Made by a program: the position numbers and the translations under genes
From: Pseudomonas fluorescens
Lineage (GTDB): Bacteria > Pseudomonadota > Gammaproteobacteria > Pseudomonadales > Pseudomonadaceae
Assembly: GCF_000967965.1 (NCBI RefSeq)
Contig: NZ_LACC01000025.1
Span: 103,792 to 167,791, forward strand
Direction: 5' to 3'
DNA length: 64,000 nt
The notes under the pieces: model-generated
Database searches by the model: none
Told to the model about the DNA's origin: nothing
Seen by the model: the letters and a program-made list of their open reading frames with translations, nothing else
In this document: piece after piece, positions 1-8,030 of the stretch
Position numbering within the stretch: the first letter of the stretch is position 1
Layout of the letters: every line of letters begins with the position of its first letter

Positions 1-75
1 CAGCCTGCGGCAGCTCCTACAGGGTATTGCGGTGTTTCTGAAAGTGGGGGCGAGTAAATCCGCCCCCTCATTGGT

Positions 76-2943
76 TTAAGCGTAGCTTTCGATCGACGGG
101 CAGGCGCAGACCAGGTTGCGGTCGCCGAACACGTTGTCGACGCGACCGACCGGCGGCCAGTACTTGCCTTCGATCAGCGACGCAACCGGGTACACCGCTT
201 GCTCACGGCTGTATGGGTGCGACCACTCGCCCACCAGTTCCTTGGCGGTGTGCGGAGCGTTTTTCAGCGGGTTGTCGTCCTTGTCCAGGGTGCCGTTTTC
301 CACTGCACGGATTTCTTCGCGGATGCGGATCATGGCGTCGCAGAAGCGGTCCAGTTCTTCCTTGGATTCGCTTTCGGTCGGCTCGATCATCAGCGTGCCG
401 GCCACCGGGAACGACATGGTCGGTGCGTGGAAGCCGAAGTCGATCAGGCGCTTGGCGACGTCATCGACGCTGATGCCGCTGCTGTCTTTCAGTGGACGCA
501 GGTCGAGGATGCATTCGTGTGCCACCAGGCCGTTGCTGCCGGTGTACAGCACTGGGTAGTGCTCTTCGAGGCGACGGGAGATGTAGTTGGCATTGAGGAT
601 CGCCAGCTGCGAAGCACGCTTGAGGCCCGCGCCACCCATCATACGAATGTACATCCAGGTGATCGGCAGAATGCTCGCGCTGCCGAACGGTGCCGCGCAA
701 ACGGCGCCTTCCTTGCGCTCCATCTGTGCGTGGCCCGGCAGGAATGGCGCCAGGTGCGATTTCACACCGATCGGGCCGACGCCCGGGCCGCCACCGCCGT
801 GGGGGATGCAGAAGGTTTTGTGCAGGTTCAGGTGCGAAACGTCGCCGCCGAACTTGCCCGGGGCGCAGAGGCCGACCATGGCGTTCATGTTGGCGCCGTC
901 GATGTACACCTGGCCACCGTTGTCATGAACGATGCCGCAGATTTCGCGGATGCCTTCTTCGAACACGCCGTGGGTCGACGGGTAGGTGATCATCAGCGCG
1001 GCGAGGTGTTCGCGGTGCTCGATGGCCTTGGCGCGCAGGTCTTCGATGTCGACGTTGCCGCGGGCATCGCAGGCGGTGACGACCACGCGCATGCCGGCCA
1101 TGTTGGCGGTGGCCGGGTTGGTGCCGTGGGCCGACGACGGGATCAGGCAGATGTCGCGACGGTCTTCGCCACGGCTCTGGTGGTAGGCACGGATCGCCAG
1201 CAGACCTGCGTATTCACCCTGGGAGCCGGCGTTCGGTTGCAAGGACACCGAGTCGTAGCCGGTCGCAGCGCAAAGCATTGCTTCCAGTTCGTCGGTCAGT
1301 TGCTGGTAGCCGGCGCTTTGCTCGGCTGGGGCGAACGGGTGCAGGGCGCCGAACTCGGCCCAGGTCACCGGGATCATTTCGCTGGCGGCGTTGAGTTTCA
1401 TGGTGCACGAACCCAGCGGGATCATGGTGCGATCCAGGGCCAGGTCTTTGTCGGCGAGCTTGCGCAGGTAGCGCATCAGCTCGGTTTCCGAGTGATAGCG
1501 GTTGAACACCGGGTGGCTGAGGATCGGCGACTGACGCACCAGCGCGGCCGGGATGGTGCTGACGACCGAGGCGGCGAGGGCGGCGAAGTCCGGCAGGGTC
1601 TTGCCGTCGGACAGCAGGCTCCACAGGGCCTCAACGTCGGCCTGAGTGGTGGTTTCGTCCAGGGACAGGCCCAGGCGCTCGCCATCGACCACGCGCAGGT
1701 TGATGCGCTGGGCGTGCGCCTTGTCGTGCAGGGCGGCGGTTTGTGCGCCGGTCTTCACGGTCAGGGTGTCGAAGAAGCTCGCTTGCTCGACGTTCAGGCC
1801 CAATGCGCTCAAGCCTTTGGCCAGGATCGCGGTCAGGTGGTGCACACGATTGGCGATCTGCGTCAGGCCTTTCGGACCGTGGTACACGGCGTACATGCTG
1901 GCGATGTTGGCCAGCAGTACTTGCGCGGTGCAGATGTTGCTGGTGGCTTTCTCGCGACGGATGTGTTGCTCGCGGGTCTGCATGGCCAGGCGCAGGGCCG
2001 GGTTGCCGAAACGGTCTACCGAAACACCGACCAGACGGCCCGGCATGTCACGTTTGAACGCGTCCTTGGTGGAGAAGTACGCCGCGTGCGGGCCACCGAA
2101 GCCCAGTGGCACGCCGAAGCGCTGTGCACTGCCGATGGCCACGTCGGCACCGAATTCGCCTGGCGCGGCCAGCACGGTCAGGGCCAGCAGGTCGGCGGCC
2201 ACGGCAACGAGGGCGTTCGCGGCGTGGAAGCGTTCGGTCAGCTCGCGGTAATCGAACACGTCACCGTTGCTCGCCGGGTATTGCAGCAGTGCGCCGAAGA
2301 AAGGCGTCACGTCAGTCAGTTCGAGTTCGTCGCCAACCACTACGTCGATACCCAGAGGCTCGGCACGGGTGCGCAGTACGTCGAGGGTCTGCGGGTGGCA
2401 ATGCACGGAGGCGAAGAAGGCGTGGCTGCCCTTGTTCTTGCTCAGGCGTTTGCAGAAGGTCATGGCTTCGGCAGCGGCGGTGGCTTCGTCCAGCAGGGAG
2501 GCGTTGGCGATCGGCAGGCCGGTGAGGTCGCTGATCAGGGTCTGGAAGTTCAGCAGCGCTTCGAGACGACCCTGGGAGATTTCTGGCTGGTACGGGGTGT
2601 AGGCGGTGTACCAGGCCGGGTTTTCCAGCAGGTTGCGCAGGATCGGCGACGGTGTGTGGGTGCCGTAGTAGCCTTGGCCGATGTAGGTCTTGAACAGCTG
2701 GTTTTTAGTCGCGATGGACTTGATCAAGGCCAGGGCATCGGCTTCGCTCAAGCCGTCTTCCAGGCCGAGGACGCTGGTGCCCTTGATGCTGTCGGGAATC
2801 ACGCTGGCGCTCAGGGCTTCCAGGGAGTCGAAACCGAGGCTGTTGAGCATCGCTTGCTCGTCACCGGCGCGCGGGCCGATGTGACGGGCGATGAATTCGT
2901 TGGCGGTGCTTGTGTTTACAACGGCAGGGTTCACTTGGGTCAT
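76..2943 (-). CDS. gcvP: Glycine dehydrogenase (decarboxylating), glycine cleavage P-protein
   Basis: This is the P-protein of the glycine cleavage system. It uses PLP to decarboxylate glycine and passes the aminomethyl group to the lipoyl arm of GcvH. The 955 residues match the usual single-chain length, with two tandem PLP-transferase-like halves. The PLP lysine lies in NLHKTFCIPHGGGGPG at about residue 709, the glycine-rich loop right after it. The ATG is preceded by GGAG seven bases upstream. gcvH ends only 11 bases before it, so both are one operon driven from the sigma-54 promoter in front of gcvH. In Pseudomonas the second gcv copy is followed by glyA, sdaA and gcvT; those would lie outside the window to the left. 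Confidence 0.97.
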   Translation of the reverse strand: MTQVNPAVVNTSTANEFIARHIGPRAGDEQAMLNSLGFDSLEALSASVIPDSIKGTSVLGLEDGLSEADALALIKSIATKNQLFKTYIGQGYYGTHTPSPILRNLLENPAWYTAYTPYQPEISQGRLEALLNFQTLISDLTGLPIANASLLDEATAAAEAMTFCKRLSKNKGSHAFFASVHCHPQTLDVLRTRAEPLGIDVVVGDELELTDVTPFFGALLQYPASNGDVFDYRELTERFHAANALVAVAADLLALTVLAAPGEFGADVAIGSAQRFGVPLGFGGPHAAYFSTKDAFKRDMPGRLVGVSVDRFGNPALRLAMQTREQHIRREKATSNICTAQVLLANIASMYAVYHGPKGLTQIANRVHHLTAILAKGLSALGLNVEQASFFDTLTVKTGAQTAALHDKAHAQRINLRVVDGERLGLSLDETTTQADVEALWSLLSDGKTLPDFAALAASVVSTIPAALVRQSPILSHPVFNRYHSETELMRYLRKLADKDLALDRTMIPLGSCTMKLNAASEMIPVTWAEFGALHPFAPAEQSAGYQQLTDELEAMLCAATGYDSVSLQPNAGSQGEYAGLLAIRAYHQSRGEDRRDICLIPSSAHGTNPATANMAGMRVVVTACDARGNVDIEDLRAKAIEHREHLAALMITYPSTHGVFEEGIREICGIVHDNGGQVYIDGANMNAMVGLCAPGKFGGDVSHLNLHKTFCIPHGGGGPGVGPIGVKSHLAPFLPGHAQMERKEGAVCAAPFGSASILPITWMYIRMMGGAGLKRASQLAILNANYISRRLEEHYPVLYTGSNGLVAHECILDLRPLKDSSGISVDDVAKRLIDFGFHAPTMSFPVAGTLMIEPTESESKEELDRFCDAMIRIREEIRAVENGTLDKDDNPLKNAPHTAKELVGEWSHPYSREQAVYPVASLIEGKYWPPVGRVDNVFGDRNLVCACPSIESYA

Positions 2944-2954
2944 GTTGGTGCTCC

Positions 2955-3338
2955 TCAGGCTTCGGCGTTGGCTTTGATCAGGCGGTCGTAGGCGTCCTGA
3001 TCCAGCAGTTGGGCGACAGCCGAGGCGTCGCTTGGCTGGAAGCGGAAGAACCAGCCTTCGCCCAGCGGATCTTCGTTGACCAGCTCAGGGCTGCTGTCCA
3101 GCGCCGGGTTCACTTCCAGCACTTCACCGTCCAGTGGCATGTACACGCCGCTGGCAGCCTTTACCGATTCCACGGTGGCGGCTTCGGCGCCTTTGTCGTA
3201 GGACTGCAGCTCAGGCAGTTGAACGAAAACCACGTCGCCCAGGGCGTTCTGTGCGAAAGCGGTGATGCCGACCGTGACGCTGCCGTCAGCTTCGGTGCGC
3301 AGCCATTCGTGATCTTCAGTAAAACGCAACTCGCTCAT
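2955..3338 (-). CDS. gcvH: Glycine cleavage system H protein
   Basis: This is the lipoyl carrier that shuttles the aminomethyl intermediate between the P, T and L proteins. It has 127 residues, the normal size. The lipoylated lysine is in the motif ESVKAAS, at residue 60. The start ATG has AGGAG in the right place. It is the first gene of the gcvHP operon and sits directly behind a -24/-12 promoter and the GcsR-type sites. The downstream gcvP follows after 11 bases. Confidence 0.97.
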   Translation of the reverse strand: MSELRFTEDHEWLRTEADGSVTVGITAFAQNALGDVVFVQLPELQSYDKGAEAATVESVKAASGVYMPLDGEVLEVNPALDSSPELVNEDPLGEGWFFRFQPSDASAVAQLLDQDAYDRLIKANAEA

Positions 3339-3416
3339 AGAAACTCCTAAGGGGCCAGACTCGTCTGGTGGACGCGATTGAATGCTTGGGCGATGCCCGG
3401 GTTATGGGGAATACAT

Positions 3417-3432
3417 AGCAAGAACGCGGCCA
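3417..3432 (-). promoter_or_regulatory. Sigma-54 (-24/-12) promoter of gcvHP
   Basis: Read on the minus strand this is TGGCCGC-GTTC-TTGCT, a close match to the RpoN consensus TGGCACG-N4-TTGCW with the invariant GG and GC at the correct 10-base spacing. It would start transcription near 3406, about 68 bases before the gcvH ATG. The regulator gene next door encodes a sigma-54 activator with an intact GAFTGA loop, which supports this call. Confidence 0.85.
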
Positions 3433-3497
3433 ACGTTGTTTTTGTTGTTATTGATCAATGATTTAGGTGGTTTCGACAAACGCTGAAAATCAATCGT

Positions 3498-3515
3498 TGT
3501 AGCGAAATCGATACG
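3498..3515. promoter_or_regulatory. Candidate GcsR binding site 1
   Basis: TGTAGCG-AAAT-CGATACG. As I recall, the P. aeruginosa GcsR site is TGTAACG-N4-CGTTCCG in tandem; this copy keeps the 7-4-7 layout and most positions. It lies about 65 bases upstream of the sigma-54 promoter, a normal enhancer position. Confidence 0.6.
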
Positions 3516-3578
3516 GCATATGTCAATGATAAAAGCCGAGGTGGATCAAAGCCTTGCACAGCCGTGATCGGAGAGGGG

Positions 3579-3596
3579 TGTAGCGATATCGTTCCG
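3579..3596. promoter_or_regulatory. Candidate GcsR binding site 2
   Basis: TGTAGCG-ATAT-CGTTCCG, differing at one defined position from the TGTAACG-N4-CGTTCCG element remembered for P. aeruginosa GcsR. It is the best of the three copies and abuts site 3 with a single base between them. Confidence 0.75.
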
Positions 3597-3597
3597 C

Positions 3598-3615
3598 TGT
3601 AGCGCTTTCAGTACA
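3598..3615. promoter_or_regulatory. Candidate GcsR binding site 3
   Basis: TGTAGCG-CTTT-CAGTACA. The left half is identical to sites 1 and 2; the right half is degenerate. It lies in tandem with site 2, as expected for cooperative binding of a TyrR-like activator. Confidence 0.55.
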
Positions 3616-3660
3616 GATGGAGGTCGTTTTTGGCGCGGTTTTTCGGATGACGGAGGAATC

Positions 3661-3750
3661 TGTAGGAGCGAGCCTGCTCGCGATAGCGTTCGTTCAGTCG
3701 ACATCGATGGTGGCTGTCAGTCCGTCATCGCGAGCAGGCTCGCTCCTACA
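3661..3750. repeat. REP inverted pair (REPIN)
   Basis: Two inverted copies of TGTAGGAGCGAGCCTGCTCG separated by about 34 bases, able to fold into a long hairpin. It belongs to the main REP family of this window and sits beyond the gcsR stop codon. Confidence 0.9.
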
Positions 3751-3768
3751 GTTGTTCGGTGTCAGGCT

Positions 3769-5277
3769 TCAAGCCTTGCTCGGAATCCCGTACTTGCGCA
3801 ACCGATGGGCAATCGCCGTGTGGGAGGTTTGCAAGCGGGTAGCGAGTTGTCGGGTCGAGGGATAGCTGGCGTAGAGTTTTTCCAGCAGGGTTTTCTCGAA
3901 CTCGTCCATGGCCTGTTCCAGGCTGTCGACGTCATGGTCGCTCTGACGGGCCACCGAGGTGCCGGCGATGTCGAGGTCGCCGATGTCCACCAGGCTGCTT
4001 TCGCAAATCGCCGCGGCGCGGAAGATCACGTTCTGCAATTGCCGCACGTTGCCCGGCCAGCGGTTGCCCAGCAGCGCCGGGTAAGTGCCCGGCGCCAGGC
4101 GACAGATCGGGCGCTGGATCTGCGCGCAGGCCTGCTGCATGAAGTAGCGGGCCAGCAGCAGGATGTCCTGGCCACGCTCGCGCAGCGGCGGCACTTCGAC
4201 GTTGAGGACGTTGAGGCGATAGAACAGGTCTTCGCGAAACTGCCCTTCGCTGACCATTTTTTCCAGGTCGCGGTGGGTGGCGCTGAGGATCCGCACATTG
4301 ACTTTGACCTCACGGTCACCGCCGACCCGGCGAAAACTGCCGTCGTTGAGGAAACGCAGCAATTTGGCCTGCAAGTACGGCGACATCTCGCCGATTTCAT
4401 CGAGAAACACCGTGCCCTGGTTGGCCAGTTCCATCAACCCCGGCTTACCACCCCGTTGTGCGCCGGTGAAGGCACCGGGGGCGTAGCCGAACAGTTCACT
4501 TTCGGCGAGGTTCTCCGGCAATGCCGCGCAGTTCAACGCCAGAAAGGGTGAGCTGTGCCGGGCGCTGATGGCGTGGCAGGCGCGGGCCACCAGTTCCTTG
4601 CCGGTGCCGGTTTCACCCTGGATCAGCAGCGGTGCATCGAGGGCCGCCACCCGCTGGGCGCGCGCCTTGAGGGTGCGGATCACCGGAGACTCGCCGAGCA
4701 GTGCATCGAAACCTTCGGCGTGGTCATGGTGTAGCGCGGAAAGGCGTTCGCCGATGCGGTTCGGTTGGTACAGGGTCAGCAGGGCGCCGGCGTCGGTGAT
4801 CGGTGTGGCGTCGAGCAACAAGGTCTGGCCGTTGACGGTAATTTCCCGCAGCGGCAGGCGAAAGCCTTGTTCGAGCAGGGCATCGAGCAAGGCCGGGTCG
4901 GCAAACAGGTCGCCCACGCTTTCACCACCCGGTTCGCGGCCGTACAGGGCGATCAGGGCCGGGTTGGCCAGCAGCACCTTGCCGTCGCTGTCCAGTGCCA
5001 GCACCGGGTCGGTCATGGCGGCCAGCAAGGCGTCGAGCTGCAAGTGCCGGCGCTGGCCTGGCAGGATGTCGACCACCGTCACCGCTTGCACGCCACGCAC
5101 GCTGAACAGGGCATCGCGCAGTTCCTCGAGGACTTGCGGGCTCAGGGTCGGGGCGTCGATATAGACATTGGGCGGGACCATTTCCACCGCATCCAGGTTC
5201 AGATTGCGCCCGCCGAGCAGGGCCAGGACTTCCTGGGTGATACCGACGCGGTCGATGAAGCTGACGTGGATACGCAT
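3769..5277 (-). CDS. gcsR: TyrR-like sigma-54-dependent activator of the glycine cleavage operon
   Basis: This is an enhancer-binding protein that likely senses glycine and activates gcvHP through sigma-54. Domains in order: an ACT-like region (about 1-75), a PAS domain (about 77-190), an AAA+ domain with Walker A GETGTGKE (221-228), the sigma-54 contact loop GAFTGA (268-273) and Walker B FLDE (291-294), and a C-terminal HTH (about 465-500). The layout matches TyrR/PhhR. The position just upstream of gcvH, plus GcsR-type sites and a -24/-12 promoter in the gap, favours GcsR (PA2449 type) over PhhR. It is transcribed in the same direction as gcvHP but separated by 430 bases, so it probably has its own promoter. 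Confidence 0.9.
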   Translation of the reverse strand: MRIHVSFIDRVGITQEVLALLGGRNLNLDAVEMVPPNVYIDAPTLSPQVLEELRDALFSVRGVQAVTVVDILPGQRRHLQLDALLAAMTDPVLALDSDGKVLLANPALIALYGREPGGESVGDLFADPALLDALLEQGFRLPLREITVNGQTLLLDATPITDAGALLTLYQPNRIGERLSALHHDHAEGFDALLGESPVIRTLKARAQRVAALDAPLLIQGETGTGKELVARACHAISARHSSPFLALNCAALPENLAESELFGYAPGAFTGAQRGGKPGLMELANQGTVFLDEIGEMSPYLQAKLLRFLNDGSFRRVGGDREVKVNVRILSATHRDLEKMVSEGQFREDLFYRLNVLNVEVPPLRERGQDILLLARYFMQQACAQIQRPICRLAPGTYPALLGNRWPGNVRQLQNVIFRAAAICESSLVDIGDLDIAGTSVARQSDHDVDSLEQAMDEFEKTLLEKLYASYPSTRQLATRLQTSHTAIAHRLRKYGIPSKA

Positions 5278-5372
5278 GGGGCGGTTTTGGGTTCTGCAGT
5301 GCGAAGGGTGGCAAGTATGCCTTGGGGCGGGCTAATGGTGAAATTTTGCGCGGACTTCTACATGGCGATGAT

Positions 5373-5408
5373 CACCTGTGGGAGCGAGCAAGCTCGCTCC
5401 CACAGGTG
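5373..5408. repeat. Perfect 17-bp-stem REP hairpin, likely terminator
   Basis: A perfect palindrome (17-base arms, AA loop) built from the GGGAGCGAGC core. It lies 22 bases past the stop codon of the DUF5064 gene and can end the arc transcript, although no long U-tract follows. Confidence 0.8.
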
Positions 5409-5430
5409 CAGTCTCCAAGTGGAAACTGGG

Positions 5431-5793
5431 TTATTCCAGGTGCTCGGGTTTGACCGGGTCGCCCGATTTCATGTTCAACTGCACCCGCACGTCTTCGAAC
5501 ATTTGGTCGTAATGCTTGTGGATCGAACCGATGTTGCTATGGGTTTTCGGGATGCCATGCTTCTCGGCAATCTTGGTGACGTTGCTGGCGAAGTTGTAGG
5601 CCATGTCCTTGGGCAGGAAGAACGACTCGCTCATGTCCTTGTTCTGAATGCTGCCGTGCATCTTGAACAGCATCCCTTTGCCTTCCTTGGGATCCTGGCT
5701 GACTTCATAGTCGAGGTAGATGTTGTAGCTGACGTCATCCTTGTTCAGCGCGTGTCGCTCGATGTGCAGGTGACCCGGCTCGAACGTTGCCAT
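5431..5793 (-). CDS. DUF5064 family protein at the end of the arc operon
   Basis: This 120-residue soluble protein has no signal peptide or membrane segment. It resembles the DUF5064 proteins of Pseudomonas, whose function I do not know. The ATG has a clear GGAG ten bases upstream. It follows arcC after 63 bases on the same strand and is followed by a strong hairpin, so it is probably the last gene of the arginine deiminase operon. A role in anaerobic arginine use is inferred only from position. Confidence 0.8.
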   Translation of the reverse strand: MATFEPGHLHIERHALNKDDVSYNIYLDYEVSQDPKEGKGMLFKMHGSIQNKDMSESFFLPKDMAYNFASNVTKIAEKHGIPKTHSNIGSIHKHYDQMFEDVRVQLNMKSGDPVKPEHLE

Positions 5794-5856
5794 TATTGAC
5801 TCTCCTTCGAAAGATCTTGAATCAGGACAGGCCTCAGGCCTGCCCCGCAGTTTCGT

Positions 5857-6786
5857 TTATTGATAGCTGATGCCCGGTGTCGCCGTACTGATGCGCGTGC
5901 CGGCCTTGCCCTGGACGATCGCTTCGATGTCCGCGAGCGAACCGATCACCGCCACTTTTCCAGTATGGCGCGCGAACTCGCAGGCTGCCTGCACCTTCGG
6001 TCCCATGGAGCCGGCGGCGAAGCCGAGTTTTTCCATTTCGTCGGGGTGGGCCTGGGCGATGGCTTTCTGCGTGGGTTTACCAAAGTCGATGAAGGCGGCG
6101 TTGACGTCGGTGGCGATCACCAGCAGATCGGCTTCAAGCTGTTCGGCCAGCAGCGCCGAGCACAGGTCTTTGTCGATGACCGCTTCGACGCCCTCGAGTT
6201 TGCCGGGTGAGGTGTACATGGTCGGAATGCCGCCGCCGCCGGCGCAGATCACGATGCTGCTTTTTTCCAGCAGCCATTTGATCGGACGGATTTCGAAGAT
6301 GCGTTTCGGTTTCGGGCTGGCGACCACGCGACGGTATTTGTCGCCGTCCGGGGCAATCGCCCAGCCTTTCTCGGCGGCGAGTGCTTCGGCCTCATCCTTG
6401 GTATAGACAGGGCCGATGGGTTTGGTGGGGTTCTTGAAGGCCGGGTCATTGGCATCGACTTCGACTTGGGTCAGCAAGGTCGCGAAGGGCACTTCGAAGT
6501 CCAGCAGGTTGCCCAGTTCCTGTTCGATGATGTAGCCGATCATGCCTTCGGTCTCAGCACCGAGCACGTCCAGCGGATAGGGTGAAACCGAGGTGTAGGC
6601 CGCCGCCTGCAATGACAGCAGGCCGACCTGAGGGCCATTGCCGTGGGCGATGACCAGTTGGTTGCCGGGATGGATCTTGGCGATCTGTTCGGTGGCGATC
6701 CGGATGTTGGCGCGCTGGTTGTCAGCGGTCATGGGTTCGCCCCGGCGGAGCAGGGCATTACCGCCCAGAGCAACGACGATACGCAT
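5857..6786 (-). CDS. arcC: Carbamate kinase
   Basis: This enzyme makes ATP from carbamoyl phosphate, the last step of the arginine deiminase pathway. Its 309 residues match the family. The N-terminal MRIVVALGGNALLRRG and the ICAGGGGIP loop are typical of amino-acid-kinase fold carbamate kinases. A longer upstream reading frame exists but begins inside the REP repeat; the ATG at 6786 has AAGGA correctly placed and gives the standard N-terminus. It lies downstream of arcB, with a REP pair between them. Confidence 0.95.
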   Translation of the reverse strand: MRIVVALGGNALLRRGEPMTADNQRANIRIATEQIAKIHPGNQLVIAHGNGPQVGLLSLQAAAYTSVSPYPLDVLGAETEGMIGYIIEQELGNLLDFEVPFATLLTQVEVDANDPAFKNPTKPIGPVYTKDEAEALAAEKGWAIAPDGDKYRRVVASPKPKRIFEIRPIKWLLEKSSIVICAGGGGIPTMYTSPGKLEGVEAVIDKDLCSALLAEQLEADLLVIATDVNAAFIDFGKPTQKAIAQAHPDEMEKLGFAAGSMGPKVQAACEFARHTGKVAVIGSLADIEAIVQGKAGTRISTATPGISYQ

Positions 6787-6832
6787 GGTGCTAGTCCTTC
6801 TGAACAGAGGAAAGGCAAACGACTCGGTCAAT

Positions 6833-6922
6833 TGTAGGAGTGAGCCTGCTCGCGATTGCGCAGCATCTTTCGACATTAATGTTGAATGTCAGACCGCTAT
6901 CGCGAGCAGGCTCGCTCCTACA
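6833..6922. repeat. REP inverted pair inside the arc operon
   Basis: Inverted copies of TGTAGGAGYGAGCCTGCTCG between arcB and arcC. A hairpin here could stabilise the upstream arcDAB message or partly attenuate arcC; this is inference. Confidence 0.9.
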
Positions 6923-6938
6923 TTGACCGGTGCCGGTC

Positions 6939-7949
6939 TTATAGATCAGCCAGCGTCGACACCAGAATCGCCTTGATCGTGTGCATGCGGTTTTCCGCTT
7001 GCTCGAAGGCGATGCAGGCCGGCGACTCGAACACGTCATCGGTCACTTCGATGCCGTTCTTCAGGTGCGGGTACTGCTCGGCAATCTGCTTGCCGATCTT
7101 GGTGTCGCTGTTATGGAACGCCGGCAGGCAGTGCATGAACTTGGTGCGCGGGTTGCCGGTGGCTTTCATCAGTTCGGCGTTGACCTGATACGGCAGCAGT
7201 TGCTGGATGCGCTCGGCCCAGGCTTCGACTGGCTCGCCCATCGACACCCACACATCGGTGTGGATGAAGTCCACGCCCTTGACCGCCGCTTTCGGGTCTT
7301 CGGTGAGGGTAATGCGCGCGCCGCTTTCTTCTGCGTACTGTTTGCAGCGAGCCACCAGGTCGTCCGCCGGCCACAGGGCTTTTGGCGCGCAGATGCGCAC
7401 GTCCATGCCGAGTTTGGCGCCGATCAGCAGCAGTGAGTTGCCCATGTTGTTGCGCGCGTCGCCCAGGTAGGCGTAGCTGATCTCGTGGATCGGCTTGTCG
7501 GCGTGTTCACGCATGGTCAGCACGTCGGCGATCATTTGCGTCGGGTGATATTCGTCGGTGAGGCCATTGAACACCGGTACGCCGGCGAACTTGGCCAGTT
7601 CCTCGACGATTTCCTGCTTGAAGCCACGGTATTCGATGGCGTCGTACATGCGCCCGAGCACGCGGGCGGTGTCCTTCATGCTTTCCTTGTGGCCGATCTG
7701 CGAGGAGTTCGGGTCGATGTAGGTGACGTTGGCGCCCTGGTCATAGGCTGCAACTTCGAACGCGCAGCGGGTGCGGGTCGAGGTTTTTTCGAAGATCAGC
7801 GCGATGTTGTTGCCCTTGAGATGCTGCTGTTCGGTGCCGGTGTACTTGGCACGCTTGAGGTCGCGGGACAGGTCGAGCAGGTAGCGCAATTCGCGAGGGG
7901 TGTGGTGTTCCAGGCTCAGCAGATTGCGGTTATGGATATTGAACGCCAT
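6939..7949 (-). CDS. arcB: Catabolic ornithine carbamoyltransferase
   Basis: This enzyme phosphorolyses citrulline to ornithine and carbamoyl phosphate in the arginine deiminase pathway. At 336 residues it has the size of P. aeruginosa ArcB. The carbamoyl-phosphate loop STRTR (in FEKTSTRTRCAFE) and the ornithine-side HCLP motif are present. The frame extends 24 codons further upstream, but the ATG at 7949 gives the conserved N-terminus MAFNIHNRNLL and has AGGAG before it. It is preceded by arcA in the operon. Confidence 0.96.
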   Translation of the reverse strand: MAFNIHNRNLLSLEHHTPRELRYLLDLSRDLKRAKYTGTEQQHLKGNNIALIFEKTSTRTRCAFEVAAYDQGANVTYIDPNSSQIGHKESMKDTARVLGRMYDAIEYRGFKQEIVEELAKFAGVPVFNGLTDEYHPTQMIADVLTMREHADKPIHEISYAYLGDARNNMGNSLLLIGAKLGMDVRICAPKALWPADDLVARCKQYAEESGARITLTEDPKAAVKGVDFIHTDVWVSMGEPVEAWAERIQQLLPYQVNAELMKATGNPRTKFMHCLPAFHNSDTKIGKQIAEQYPHLKNGIEVTDDVFESPACIAFEQAENRMHTIKAILVSTLADL

Positions 7950-8030
7950 TTTGGATCTCCTAAGGTGTCGGTTATCCCCTTGGCCTGCGCATGCCCTTGG
8001 GTAGAGGGCAGCGAGGGTCAAGGCAATAGG

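Larger units (their letters stand above)
3339..3768. other. Control region between gcsR and gcvH
   Basis: This 430-base gap holds no gene. From gcvH outward it contains the -24/-12 promoter (3417-3432), three 18-bp candidate GcsR sites (3498-3515, 3579-3596, 3598-3615) and a REP inverted pair (3661-3750) next to the 3' end of gcsR. Confidence 0.85.

Noticed and set aside
199..2991. A 930-codon open frame on the plus strand opposite gcvP
   Set aside because: It is the mirror of a real high-GC gene: no ribosome site, composition typical of antisense frames, and no recognisable domain. The same holds for long frames opposite the chemoreceptor (15291-17132) and fadD1 (49218-50846).
3661..3750. 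Regular short repeats as a CRISPR array
   Set aside because: The repeats are inverted pairs scattered between genes, not direct repeats with even spacers, and no cas gene is present.
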